64,000 bases of DNA from M55B112 sp040880545 (GTDB lineage: Bacteria; Bacteroidota; Bacteroidia; Bacteroidales; GCA-2748055). Every line of letters starts with the position of its first letter. Position 1 is the stretch's first letter. Where the stretch lies: assembly GCA_040880545.1 (NCBI GenBank), contig JBBDIE010000180.1, positions 1 to 64,000 on the forward strand, given 5' to 3'. The notes beneath the pieces are model-generated. The model was given only the letters and a program-made list of their open reading frames with translations, did not search any database and was not told the origin of the DNA. A program made the translations under genes and the position numbers. Below, piece after piece: positions 53,284-62,464 of the stretch.

Positions 53284-54828
53284 TTAAAATGGAGGGATTC
53301 CATGTTTTTTCCTGGGCATCCCGATTTCCTTGTTGCCACTCACCTCAAGCGCGTGTTTTAATACCTTGCGTGTCTCTGCAGGTTCAATTACAGAATCTAT
53401 GAATCCCTTGGCAGCTGCAACATATGGGTTGGCAAACTTTGCAATATATTCTGCCACCTTCTCCTTCCTTACCTTATCCGGGTCCTCAGCGCTGGTAATC
53501 TCTTTTCTGAAAATTATATTTGCAGCCCCTTCAGGCCCCATCACTGCAACCTCCGCATCCGGCCATGCAAACACAAAATCTGCCCTTAAATGTCTGGAAT
53601 TCATTGCAATATAGCCTCCACCATACGCCTTTCTTAAAATCACAGTGATCTTGGGAACAGTTGCCTCACTGTAGGCATACAATAATTTCGCCCCGTGCCG
53701 GATCACACCGGCATGTTCCTGGTCAACCCCGGGAAGGTATCCCGGCAGGTCAACCAATGTGATGATCGGAATATTGAATGCATCGCAGAACCTGATAAAC
53801 CTGGCAGACTTGTCGGATGAATCCACGTCCAGCACTCCCGCCAGTACTTTGGGTTGATTAGCCACAAATCCTACTGTTGTTCCTTCAATCCTCCCAAAAC
53901 CGATAATAATATTGGCGGCCCAGTTTTCCTGTACCTCCAGAAAATCAGAATTATCGCTGATGGACCTGATCACGTCACGCACATCATAAGGCATTGATTT
54001 GTCGGATGGTACGATTTTATTTATATTATACTCCTGCTTTGGTTCCACCACCGTTTTTCGTTCCGAAGGGGTGCTGTTCGACCAGGGCAGGTAGTTTAGT
54101 AATGCCTTGATCTGTGCAAAACACTCAGCTTCCGATTGGGCAAAGAAGTGTGCATTCCCGGTCATCTCACTATGTACCCTTGCACCGCCAAGCTCTTCCA
54201 TGCTAATATCCTCACCAAGTACAGTCTTGATTACTTCCGGGCCTGTGATAAACATTTTGGATATATTCTCCACCACAAAAACAAAATCTGTCAGTGCAGG
54301 TGAATAAACAGCCCCTCCGGCACAGGGTCCAAGGATCACGGAAATTTGCGGAATCACACCACTGGCAAGTGTATTCCTGAAAAAGATCTCACCGTATCCT
54401 GCCAAAGAACTCACCCCCTCCTGGATTCTTGCTCCCCCCGAATCGTTGATGCCAATCAATGGCATCCGCATTTTCAGAGAGTGATCCATGATCTTGGTTA
54501 TCTTTCGCGCATGCATGGATCCCAATGATCCACCCGCCACGGTAAAATCCTGGGCAAAGATACAAATTGGCTTTCCGCCTACGGTACCGGTACCGGTCAC
54601 AACACCATCGCCGTGCAAAATTTTCTGCTCCATCCCAAAATCGCGTGCGTCATGCTCCACAAACAGATCATATTCATTAAATGTTCCTTCATCCAGGATC
54701 TGGATGATTCTCTCACGGGCTGTTAATTTACCCATGGCTACCTGCTTCTGAATTGCCTGCTCGCCACCACCCAACTGGATCTGGTCACGACGTTTTTGCA
54801 ATTCACTCACTTTTTTTGTTGATGCCAT
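53284..54828 (-). CDS. Acyl-CoA carboxyltransferase (propionyl-CoA carboxylase beta / methylmalonyl-CoA decarboxylase alpha type)
   Basis: The 514-residue protein is of full length for the carboxyltransferase family. Visible motifs: GKLTARERIIQILDEGTFNE, GGSLGSMHARKITKIMD, ISVILGPCAGGAVYSPALTD and AYGGGYIAMNSRHL. It moves carboxyl groups between biotin and propionyl-CoA or methylmalonyl-CoA. With meaB in the window this fits succinate-propionate metabolism. No biotin carboxylase is adjacent, so either the subunit is elsewhere or the complex is a sodium-pumping decarboxylase of mmdA type. Confidence 0.94.
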   Translation of the reverse strand: MASTKKVSELQKRRDQIQLGGGEQAIQKQVAMGKLTARERIIQILDEGTFNEYDLFVEHDARDFGMEQKILHGDGVVTGTGTVGGKPICIFAQDFTVAGGSLGSMHARKITKIMDHSLKMRMPLIGINDSGGARIQEGVSSLAGYGEIFFRNTLASGVIPQISVILGPCAGGAVYSPALTDFVFVVENISKMFITGPEVIKTVLGEDISMEELGGARVHSEMTGNAHFFAQSEAECFAQIKALLNYLPWSNSTPSERKTVVEPKQEYNINKIVPSDKSMPYDVRDVIRSISDNSDFLEVQENWAANIIIGFGRIEGTTVGFVANQPKVLAGVLDVDSSDKSARFIRFCDAFNIPIITLVDLPGYLPGVDQEHAGVIRHGAKLLYAYSEATVPKITVILRKAYGGGYIAMNSRHLRADFVFAWPDAEVAVMGPEGAANIIFRKEITSAEDPDKVRKEKVAEYIAKFANPYVAAAKGFIDSVIEPAETRKVLKHALEVSGNKEIGMPRKKHGIPPF

Positions 54829-55011
54829 AATAATATAATTGATTACTAAATAGTTACATTGATATTTCCACAGGTTTTCCTGAAATTAAAAATACAATCT
54901 TAATAAATCTTTGCATGCAGAGAAACAGTATCCTCCCCTATCCCTTCCATTGAGCAATATAAATAATTCTTTATCAGGTATATGCCTAATTCAGGTTATA
55001 CAACACAACGG

Positions 55012-56145
55012 CTACTTTGGTGCCAGTCTAAATAACCACAATGCCACAATAATAAACATGATATTGGGAAGCCAGACGGCCAGTTCAACAGAAAGAAGTC
55101 CTCCAATGGCAAATTGAGATGAAAACTGCACAAAAAGTATGTACGTAAAACTAATGATCACCCCGATGGCGATCTGCAGTCCAATTCCTCCCCTGACTTT
55201 CCTGGAAGATACCGCTACCCCGATAAAGGTGAGGATAAATGTGGAAAAAGGGAAAGATATTCGTTTATGTCGTTCGATCTGGTATGCCTTCACATTGGTT
55301 TCACCCTGCATCTTCTGCTGATTAATAAATTCATCCAGATCCTTCAAATTCATCGTCTCAACAAAATTTACCCTCCGCTCAAAATCGGAAGGAAGAATGT
55401 TGATGGTGGTATCCTTTATACGCCCGGATGTAATAGTTTCATGCAACCCATCAATGTCCCGCTGGTAATATCTCCGAAGCGACCATTTGTCAACAGCAGT
55501 GTCCCACCGGATCTGATCCGCCATCAATTTTGAAACCAGTTGGGTACCCTCAAATTTTTCCAAAGAAAAATTGTATCCTGTTTTTGAAATCGTACTGTAA
55601 TTTTCCAGGTAAACGTAAATACCAGGTTCGATTTGCCGATGGAAATTCTTTGAATTGAAACGCATGGGCCGGTTGTGAATATACTTCTCCTCAAACTTTA
55701 ACTTCACCGCATTTGACTTTGGAATTACCTTATCATTCAGAAAAAAGGAGAGCCCTGCAATGATGATGGAAGAGATCAGGTAAGGCCTCAGTAACCTTCT
55801 AAAACTCATGCCACTGTTCAAAATGGCAATAATTTCAGTATTATATGCCATCCGGGATGTGAAATAAATTACCGCGATAAAAGTAAACAGTGAACTGAAA
55901 AGCACACCAAAATAGGGAATGAAATTCATGTAGTATTCGAATATGATCTCCTTCAGCTTTGCACCGTTTTCGATAAAATCATCAATTTTTTCAGATATAT
56001 CAAAAACAACGGCAATGGCAAGGATCAATGAGATCGCCAGAAAGAACGTACCAAGGAATTTCCTGATAATATAAATATCGATGATCTTCAGCCTGAGCAG
56101 CCTTATAATCTTGTGCTTAATTCTTTCACCATATTTATTTTCCAT
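55012..56145 (-). CDS. lptG: LptF/LptG-family lipopolysaccharide export permease
   Basis: The 377-residue protein has the LptFG topology: TM helices near 30-55 (FLGTFFLAISLILAIAVVF), 75-95 and 110-135, a large periplasmic beta-jellyroll (about 150-280) and three more helices near the C-terminus. It moves LPS from the inner membrane to the Lpt bridge together with LptB. It overlaps tgt by 43 nt, an unusually long coding overlap for which no later in-frame start is obvious. Assignment to LptG or LptF is by overall pattern. Confidence 0.85.
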   Translation of the reverse strand: MENKYGERIKHKIIRLLRLKIIDIYIIRKFLGTFFLAISLILAIAVVFDISEKIDDFIENGAKLKEIIFEYYMNFIPYFGVLFSSLFTFIAVIYFTSRMAYNTEIIAILNSGMSFRRLLRPYLISSIIIAGLSFFLNDKVIPKSNAVKLKFEEKYIHNRPMRFNSKNFHRQIEPGIYVYLENYSTISKTGYNFSLEKFEGTQLVSKLMADQIRWDTAVDKWSLRRYYQRDIDGLHETITSGRIKDTTINILPSDFERRVNFVETMNLKDLDEFINQQKMQGETNVKAYQIERHKRISFPFSTFILTFIGVAVSSRKVRGGIGLQIAIGVIISFTYILFVQFSSQFAIGGLLSVELAVWLPNIMFIIVALWLFRLAPK

Positions 56146-57233
56146 GGCGTAAATTCACCTTTCCTTATTTGATTAAACGCTTCCCTGACGAGCCATAAGT
56201 AAAATGCCAGGTTGTGCATGGTTGCAATTTGTGCCCCCAAAAGTTCTCCTGCTATGACTAGATGACGTAAATAAGCTTTCGAATATTGCATGTCCACTAC
56301 TGAATGGTTCATTTCATCCACCGGAGAGAAATCGTTCATCCACTTCCGGTTCCTGATATTGATGATCCCCTTGCTTGTGAACAACATCCCGTTTCTGCCA
56401 TTTCTGGTGGGCATAACACAGTCGAACATATCCACCCCCCTTTCAATGCTTTCCAGAATATTTACCGGGGTTCCAACCCCCATCAGGTAACGCGGCCTGT
56501 CGTCGGGCAGTATCTCATTCACTATCTCAATCATGCCATACATATCTTCAACCGGTTCCCCAACCGATAACCCACCGATGGCATTTCCTTCGGCTCCGAG
56601 GGAAGCAATTTTTTCGGCTGACTTTTTCCTCAATTCCTTATAAACACTACCTTGTACAATGGGAATAAAAGCCTGTTCATGTCCATAAGCAGGGCCACTG
56701 TTCTTAAAGTGCTCCCAACCCCTGTCAAGCCAGTGATGTGTCAGGTTCAACGACTCGTCCGCATATTTCATGTCGCATGGCCAGGGGGTACATTCATCAA
56801 AGGCCATGATCAGATCAGCACCGATCGTCCGCTGTACATCCACCACGTTTTCAGGAGTAAACAGATGCTTCGATCCATCAATATGTGACCGGAAACTTGC
56901 GCCTTCCCTGGTCAGTTTCCTGTTTTCAGAAAGTGAAAATACCTGATAACCGCCACTGTCCGTAAGGATCGAACGGTCCCAGTTCATAAATTTATGCAAT
57001 CCTCCCACTTCAGACAATACCTCTGTTCCCGGTCGCAGGTATAGATGGTAGGTATTCCCAAGTATTATGGGAGCATTAATATCATTTTTCAAATCATGCT
57101 GATGAACCGATTTAACAGTTCCCTGGGTACCCACGGGCATAAAGATGGGCGTTTCAAAGGTAGAGTGGTCAGTTGTAATCCTTCCCGCCCTTGCACTGCT
57201 TTTTGTATCCTTATGTAATATTTCGAACTTCAT
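56103..57233 (-). CDS. tgt: Queuine tRNA-ribosyltransferase
   Basis: The 376-residue enzyme exchanges G34 of GU(N) tRNAs for the queuosine precursor. The catalytic aspartate lies in LTDSGGYQVFS and the second active-site segment is FDCVMPTRNGRNG. The usual zinc motif CxCxxC before SRAYLRHL is absent: in NHSVVDMQYSKAYLRHL the cysteine positions read N, S and D, while the MHNLAFY histidine remains. This variant appears typical of Bacteroidota. Confidence 0.96.
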   Translation of the reverse strand: MKFEILHKDTKSSARAGRITTDHSTFETPIFMPVGTQGTVKSVHQHDLKNDINAPIILGNTYHLYLRPGTEVLSEVGGLHKFMNWDRSILTDSGGYQVFSLSENRKLTREGASFRSHIDGSKHLFTPENVVDVQRTIGADLIMAFDECTPWPCDMKYADESLNLTHHWLDRGWEHFKNSGPAYGHEQAFIPIVQGSVYKELRKKSAEKIASLGAEGNAIGGLSVGEPVEDMYGMIEIVNEILPDDRPRYLMGVGTPVNILESIERGVDMFDCVMPTRNGRNGMLFTSKGIINIRNRKWMNDFSPVDEMNHSVVDMQYSKAYLRHLVIAGELLGAQIATMHNLAFYLWLVREAFNQIRKGEFTPWKINMVKELSTRL

Positions 57234-57249
57234 CCGTAACTTCAGTCGG

Positions 57250-57257
57250 CAAAGATA
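57250..57257 (-). promoter_or_regulatory. Predicted -7 box of tgt
   Basis: Minus-strand TATCTTTG (57257 to 57250) matches TAnnTTTG, 17 nt before the ATG at 57233. Confidence 0.45.
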
Positions 57258-57348
57258 CGTATTATGTTAATAAAAAAACGCCGCGTTTCAGGACCACTGG
57301 TTGTGGATGAACATAATCTTTCCTAACATTGCTGCTTAATTTGAAGGA

Positions 57349-58491
57349 ATGATTTTTGACCAACTTTATAATACTTCGGACCCTGTTATCTGGATCATTG
57401 CAGGAATGCTTGCATTTTCACTCCTGATACAATTCATCTATTATTTGTTCATCTATGCAAGGGTTCCTGGCCACCGGTCTCCTAAAACAGAAACTAAGCC
57501 TATACCGGTCTCTGTGGTAATCTGTGCCAGGAACGAAGCGGAGAACCTCTCTAAAAATCTGCCTCGTTTTCTTAGCCAGGAATATCCGGAATACGAAGTG
57601 GTGGTTGTCAATGACTGTTCCACAGATCATACCGAAGAGGTGCTGATGAATATGAAAGTGAAGTATCCGAATTTTAGGTATACCACCATCCCGCAGGACA
57701 ATAAATTCACACATGGAAAAAAACTGGCCCTTACCGTGGGTATCAAATCGGCAAATCACGAACATATGCTTCTCAGCGATGCTGATTGTTATCCATCCTC
57801 GGATCAATGGATCAGAAGTATGACGCGTCATTTTTCCAAAGAAACAGAACTGATCCTCGGGGTCGGCAAGTATGAAAGGAAAAGAGGGTTGTTAAACATC
57901 ATTGTCCGATATGAAACCCTCTACACAGCCATGCAATACCTCTCATTTGCCATCAGAGGTAAAGCATATATGGGGGTGGGACGGAACATGGCATACAAAA
58001 AAGAGTTGTTTTACAGGCACAAAGGTTTTGCAAGTCACCTGAAAGTACTCTCGGGAGATGACGACCTTTTTGTAAATGAAGCGACAACAAAGAAAAACAC
58101 GGCTGTGGAGTTTTCACACGGTAGCCTGACCCTTTCCTCCCCTCCTGCATCTTTCAATGGCTGGTTCAAGCAGAAAAAAAGGCACCTGTCCAGCTCAAAA
58201 TATTATCGTTTCTCTTCAAAATTCAGACTTGGAATGGAATACTTCACCCGGATACTTTTCTATTCTTCTTCCATTTTTCTACTCTTCACGGAACACTGGA
58301 AATGGGTAGGTATTGGAGCGCTGGTTCTCCTGGCATTGGTAAGGATGCTGATTGTTAAATTGACCATGCAACGATTGGATGAAAGGGATTTATTGCTACC
58401 TTCGTTGTTGTTAGATCCACTTATGCCGCTTATCCTGGCAGCGGTTTGGATCGCAAACTACATCAGACCACGTGAACCTAAATGGAATTAA
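57349..58491 (+). CDS. Membrane-associated family 2 glycosyltransferase
   Basis: The 380-residue protein has an N-terminal TM helix (13-35), a GT2 catalytic domain (about 50-270) with VSVVICARNEAENLSKNLPR, VVVNDCSTDHT, LLSDADCYP and a GDDDLFVNE acceptor motif plus the QKKRHLSSSKY (Q/RxxRW-like) element. Two to three C-terminal TM helices follow. It resembles processive GT2 enzymes. The sigma factor gene overlaps its 3' end by 10 nt. The product polysaccharide is unknown. Confidence 0.88.
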   Translation: MIFDQLYNTSDPVIWIIAGMLAFSLLIQFIYYLFIYARVPGHRSPKTETKPIPVSVVICARNEAENLSKNLPRFLSQEYPEYEVVVVNDCSTDHTEEVLMNMKVKYPNFRYTTIPQDNKFTHGKKLALTVGIKSANHEHMLLSDADCYPSSDQWIRSMTRHFSKETELILGVGKYERKRGLLNIIVRYETLYTAMQYLSFAIRGKAYMGVGRNMAYKKELFYRHKGFASHLKVLSGDDDLFVNEATTKKNTAVEFSHGSLTLSSPPASFNGWFKQKKRHLSSSKYYRFSSKFRLGMEYFTRILFYSSSIFLLFTEHWKWVGIGALVLLALVRMLIVKLTMQRLDERDLLLPSLLLDPLMPLILAAVWIANYIRPREPKWN

Positions 58492-59087
58492 ATAACAGCT
58501 TATCTGAAAAAGCACAGCAGGATATTGAGCTGGTAGATAGAGCAAAAAATGGTGATCAACAAGCCTACGCGCAACTGCTGGGGAAGTACCGTGATGCAAT
58601 CTACTTTATGCTCCTAAAAATGGTAAGTAATCCTACAGATGCAGAGGATCTGACCATTGAAGCCTTTGGTAAGGCATTTAAGAATCTGAAACAGTATACT
58701 CCCAATTTTGCATTTAGTACATGGCTTTTTAAAATAGCCTCCAATAACTGTATCGACTATATCAGGAAACAGCGTGGCAGTACCGTCTCCCTTGACCAAT
58801 CGGTAGACGGTGAAGAAAACCTGAGCCCCTCCACCATGATCCAGTCTGATGCCCCCGATCCGGAAGCAAGCATGATCAATGAGCAGAAGATCAAAATGAT
58901 GCACGAAGTGGTTGCCAAGTTAAAACCACGATACAGATCGCTGATCGAACTGCGTTATTTCAATGAATATTCATACGAAGAAATCTCCGACCACCTGGAA
59001 TTACCCATCGGCACAGTAAAGGCCCAGCTGTTCAGGGCACGTGAGCTACTCCTGAACATCCTCAAAAATACGGATGCCAAAAGCTGA
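58482..59087 (+). CDS. ECF-type RNA polymerase sigma factor
   Basis: The 201-residue protein has region 2 (about 30-100: NPTDAEDLTIEAFGKAFKNL, FSTWLFKIASNNCIDYIRKQ) and region 4 (about 140-195: YRSLIELRYFNEYSYEEISD, GTVKAQLFRAR). An acidic insertion lies between them (VDGEENLSPSTMIQSDAPDPEA). No anti-sigma gene is adjacent. It is located between the glycosyltransferase, which it overlaps by 10 nt, and rsmG, 6 nt downstream, so it belongs to an operon of otherwise unrelated functions. Confidence 0.92.
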   Translation: MELNNSLSEKAQQDIELVDRAKNGDQQAYAQLLGKYRDAIYFMLLKMVSNPTDAEDLTIEAFGKAFKNLKQYTPNFAFSTWLFKIASNNCIDYIRKQRGSTVSLDQSVDGEENLSPSTMIQSDAPDPEASMINEQKIKMMHEVVAKLKPRYRSLIELRYFNEYSYEEISDHLELPIGTVKAQLFRARELLLNILKNTDAKS

Positions 59088-59093
59088 CCCCGT

Positions 59094-59714
59094 ATGGAGC
59101 TGATTAAAAAATACTTTCCGGAAATCACCCATAACCAGGTTTCACAATTCCAGGCACTTGGCAGTGCCCTGACAGAATGGAACGAAAAGATTAATGTGAT
59201 TTCCCGCAAAGACACAGACAAGCTGGAAGAGAGGCATATTCTTCATTCACTGGCCATTGCAAAATTTACCGGATTCAATCCCGGTACCAGGATTATCGAT
59301 GTGGGGACCGGAGGGGGCTTTCCCGGTTTACCACTGGCAATCATGTTCCCCAATTGTGAATTTACCCTGGTGGACTCCATTGCAAAAAAAATAAAAGTGG
59401 TGAATGAAGTTGCTGAAGCTGCAGGAATAAAAAATGTACAGGCATACCAGGCCCGCGCCGAAACCATCAGGGATGAGTTCGACTTCGTTGTTAGCAGGGC
59501 TGTAACAGCATTCCCACAATTTTACAGGTGGTCATACAAAATGATCTCCAGGGTTTCATTCAATGAAACTCCCAATGGGATCATCGCTCTTAAAGGGGGA
59601 AATGTCAGCCCGGAGGTTTCGGGTTTTGGTAAAAGGTTGCACATTGTACCTGTCAGCACCTGGTTCGAAGAGGCGTGGTTTGCAGAAAAAAAAGTAATCC
59701 ATCTGAAGATTTGA
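59094..59714 (+). CDS. rsmG: 16S rRNA (guanine527-N7)-methyltransferase
   Basis: The 206-residue methyltransferase has the SAM-binding motif IIDVGTGGGFPGLPLAIMFP, LVDSIAKKIKVV and FDFVVSRAVT. N-terminal residues LTEWNEKINVISRKD are typical of GidB/RsmG. It modifies G527 of 16S rRNA, loss of which gives low-level streptomycin resistance. It follows the sigma factor gene by 6 nt. Confidence 0.96.
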   Translation: MELIKKYFPEITHNQVSQFQALGSALTEWNEKINVISRKDTDKLEERHILHSLAIAKFTGFNPGTRIIDVGTGGGFPGLPLAIMFPNCEFTLVDSIAKKIKVVNEVAEAAGIKNVQAYQARAETIRDEFDFVVSRAVTAFPQFYRWSYKMISRVSFNETPNGIIALKGGNVSPEVSGFGKRLHIVPVSTWFEEAWFAEKKVIHLKI

Positions 59715-59746
59715 CCTTAATTCTTTTTTCTTTAAAACTAAATCGC

Positions 59747-59754
59747 TATTTTTG
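59747..59754 (+). promoter_or_regulatory. Predicted -7 box of rpmH
   Basis: TATTTTTG matches TAnnTTTG, with transcription expected near 59761 and the rpmH ATG at 59799. No convincing -33 was seen. Confidence 0.5.
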
Positions 59755-59798
59755 CACCCCGAAAAGATTGAAAACAGAAATATCGTAAATTACCAGAT

Positions 59799-59960
59799 AT
59801 GCCAAAGAGAACATTTCAGCCATCGAACAGGAAGCGCAGGAACAAGCATGGCTTCAGGGAAAGAATGAGTACTGCCAGTGGCAGGAACATACTTAATCTG
59901 AGAAGAAGGAAAGGACGTAAGAAGCTTTCCGTTTCAGACGAAGCGCGTCATAAGAAATAA
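59799..59960 (+). CDS. rpmH: Ribosomal protein L34
   Basis: The 53-residue basic protein starts MPKRTFQPSNRKRRNKHGFR and contains STASGRNILNLRRRKGRKKL, the L34 signature. It is a bit longer than the usual 44-46 residues because of a C-terminal extension (SVSDEARHKK), as in other Bacteroidota. Here it follows rsmG and is not beside rnpA or dnaA, as far as this window shows. Confidence 0.97.
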   Translation: MPKRTFQPSNRKRRNKHGFRERMSTASGRNILNLRRRKGRKKLSVSDEARHKK

Positions 59961-59983
59961 TAAATAAAGACCTGATTTATCAG

Positions 59984-60010
59984 AAAACCAGCCTGACGGT
60001 TGGTTTTTTT
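59984..60010 (+). terminator. Rho-independent terminator after rpmH
   Basis: AAAACCAGCC (59984-59993) and GGTTGGTT (59998-60005) form a stem with a 4-nt loop, followed by a T-run to 60010. Confidence 0.85.
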
Positions 60011-60151
60011 ATGCCCTGTTCTTTCCGCACCCTTTTCCTGTTTACCTCTCTTATTTTTCCTACTTTTACCGATTCTAAACCCAGCAGATGAAACATTCGT
60101 GCAATTTTGTGGACAAATGGATATAAAAATGTTTAACTAAATAGTGTTGAA

Positions 60152-61591
60152 GTGAAAATTGCCATTATAGGAGGAGGTCCGGCAGGTCTAACTGCAGCAT
60201 ACCAGCTCTCCAAAGAGCTTGGGAATAAGGTAACAGCACTTGATGTGTTCGAAGCTGCCGACACGGTGGGTGGAATGTCACGGTCTATTTCGCTCTGGGA
60301 CCAGGTGGTTGACCTTGGCCCCCACAGATTCTTCAGCAAAGATAAAAAGATCAATGCCCTTTGGCTCGAAGTTGTGGGAGATGATTTTGACATTGTACGC
60401 AGAAAGACCCGGATCTACTATAATAAAACATTTTTCGACTATCCCATCCGTGCATTCAATGCTTTGAAAGGGCTGGGAATCTGGCAGGCCTCTCTTTGCC
60501 TTCTGAGTTACCTTCAGCAAAAGGTTTTCCCGGTAAAAGACACATCCACTTTTGAAGGCTGGGTGACCAGGAGATTTGGAAAACGGCTGTACAGGATCTT
60601 CTTCAAGACATATTCCGAAAAATTGTGGGGAATTAAATGTACCGAACTCGACAGCGATTTTGCCTCCCAGCGGATCAAGAAGCTCTCGCTCTTCGAAGCC
60701 ATTAAAAATGCCATTGTAATTACAAATAAAAGCAAGCATGCCACCCTGGTGGATCAATTTGCGTACCCGGTGGGCGGAACAGGTTCCGTGTACCGGAAAA
60801 TGATGGACCAGATCATTGCTAACGGAGGAGCAGTGCACCTTGATACACCCGTTGAAAAGGTGATTACAGAAAATAACAAGGTGGAAGCGCTGCTGCTGGA
60901 AAACGGTGAAAGAATCGAATACGACCATGTCATATCAACTATGCCATTGACACTGCTGGTGGAAAGACTCGGTAATGTATCTGAAGATCTTTCAGAAAAG
61001 GTAAGGTCCCTGAAATTCAGAAATACCATCCTTGTTTACCTGCAAGTGAACCAGAGAAACCTGTTTCCTGATCAATGGTTATATATCCACGATTCGGAGG
61101 TTGAGACCGGAAGGATCACAAATTTCCGCAACTGGGTACCCCAATTGTATGGCGATAAGGACCAATCCATCCTTTGTATGGAATACTGGTGCAATTTTGA
61201 GGATGAGTTATGGAACAGTGATGACAATTATCTGAAGGAGCTGGCCACAGGTGAGATTGATCATATCGGGCTTGCAGCAAAAGAGGATGTATTGGATGCC
61301 TCCATATTCAGAATTCCAAGGTGTTATCCGGTTTATTTCAGCGGATACCTGGAAAAACTGGAACCGGTACAGAAATTCCTTGACACCATCAGTCACCTGC
61401 ATGTCATTGGAAGGTATGGAGCCTATAAATACAACAACCAGGATCACAGTATTCTTATGGGAATGATGGCAGCCGAAAATATCCTCCTGAATGAGGTCCA
61501 TGACCTTTGGGGTATCAATACAGATTACGAAGTTTACCAGGAATCCGCGACCATAACAAAAACAGGTCTGACCACTACAAAAGGCAATTAA
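60152..61591 (+). CDS. FAD-dependent amine-oxidase-like oxidoreductase (UDP-galactopyranose mutase-related)
   Basis: The 479-residue flavoprotein has the Rossmann motif IIGGGPAGLTAAYQLSKELG and the substrate-side VGGMSRSISLWDQVVDLGPHRFF, and a C-terminal FAD-binding segment GRYGAYKYNNQDHSILMGMM. Proteins of this group occur in polysaccharide and glycan pathways and carotenoid-type reactions. The exact substrate is not readable from sequence. The start is GTG at 60152. It stands alone between rpmH and the PASTA gene. Confidence 0.85.
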   Translation: MKIAIIGGGPAGLTAAYQLSKELGNKVTALDVFEAADTVGGMSRSISLWDQVVDLGPHRFFSKDKKINALWLEVVGDDFDIVRRKTRIYYNKTFFDYPIRAFNALKGLGIWQASLCLLSYLQQKVFPVKDTSTFEGWVTRRFGKRLYRIFFKTYSEKLWGIKCTELDSDFASQRIKKLSLFEAIKNAIVITNKSKHATLVDQFAYPVGGTGSVYRKMMDQIIANGGAVHLDTPVEKVITENNKVEALLLENGERIEYDHVISTMPLTLLVERLGNVSEDLSEKVRSLKFRNTILVYLQVNQRNLFPDQWLYIHDSEVETGRITNFRNWVPQLYGDKDQSILCMEYWCNFEDELWNSDDNYLKELATGEIDHIGLAAKEDVLDASIFRIPRCYPVYFSGYLEKLEPVQKFLDTISHLHVIGRYGAYKYNNQDHSILMGMMAAENILLNEVHDLWGINTDYEVYQESATITKTGLTTTKGN

Positions 61592-61626
61592 TAGGCCGAT
61601 ATGTACGTTCAAATAAGTTGGTTGAT

Positions 61627-61634
61627 TATATTTG
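61627..61634 (+). promoter_or_regulatory. Predicted -7 box of the PASTA protein gene
   Basis: TATATTTG matches TAnnTTTG, 20 nt before the ATG at 61655. Confidence 0.45.
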
Positions 61635-61654
61635 CAAGACAGAAACCCAAATAA

Positions 61655-62452
61655 ATGGACTTTTTACGATTCCTGAAAACTAAAATATTTCTACGACATC
61701 TCCTGCTGGCTGTTTCCATCTCGGTTGTCATCCTTCTGATCACCTTGGTGTGGCTGAAAATATATACGCATCACGGGCAGGCAATCTCAGTACCAAACTT
61801 AACCGGATTAACCCTGGAAGAGGTGGAAGATGTTGTTACTTCCCGTAAATTAAATTACGAAGTACTCGATTCAATTTTTGCTACGGACATGCCCAGGGGC
61901 ACAGTGGTCAAACAAGATCCGATACCCAACTCAAAAGTAAAGGTCAGGCGGCGTATTTTTGTAACAATGAACGCTATCAATCCGGAAAAGGTGGTGGTGC
62001 CCGACCTTGTATCCTTGTCGGACAGGCAAGCTATACTGGCCCTTGAAAATGCAGGACTTGAACTGGGAGAACTCAGCTACAAACCAGATTTTGCTGAGAA
62101 CAGTGTACTACAACAAAAACTAAATGGCTCCGTTATTAATGCAGGAACTATGATTGAAAAAGGCACAGCAATTGATCTTGTACTGGGTATGGGGCTAAGT
62201 AATGAATTAACCACTGTTCCCAACCTGCAAGGAATGGATCTGTCCATGGCCAAAGAAGCTATTTCTGAAAGATACCTCAATTTCGGGGTAGCCATGTACG
62301 ATGCATCGGTGCAGACAAAAGAGGACAGTATCCTTGCGCGTGTTTACAGCCAGAATCCGGAATACGATGGATTTTCGAGGGTAAACAAAGGAGTGGAGGT
62401 ATTTGTTTGGTTAACAGTCGACTCAACAATGCTCCAAATACAGGCGAGGTGA
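61655..62452 (+). CDS. PASTA-domain membrane protein
   Basis: The 265-residue protein has a short cytosolic N-terminus, one TM helix (about 15-38) and three PASTA domains (about 43-110, 112-180 and 185-255, each starting V-P-N/D-L: ISVPNLTGLTLEEVEDVV, VVVPDLVSLSDRQAI, TTVPNLQGMDLSMAKEAI). PASTA domains bind uncrosslinked muropeptides or beta-lactams. No kinase domain is fused, so it is a peptidoglycan-sensing or scaffold protein without its own signalling module. The next gene starts 12 nt downstream. Confidence 0.9.
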   Translation: MDFLRFLKTKIFLRHLLLAVSISVVILLITLVWLKIYTHHGQAISVPNLTGLTLEEVEDVVTSRKLNYEVLDSIFATDMPRGTVVKQDPIPNSKVKVRRRIFVTMNAINPEKVVVPDLVSLSDRQAILALENAGLELGELSYKPDFAENSVLQQKLNGSVINAGTMIEKGTAIDLVLGMGLSNELTTVPNLQGMDLSMAKEAISERYLNFGVAMYDASVQTKEDSILARVYSQNPEYDGFSRVNKGVEVFVWLTVDSTMLQIQAR

Positions 62453-62464
62453 GTGCCCATTTAA

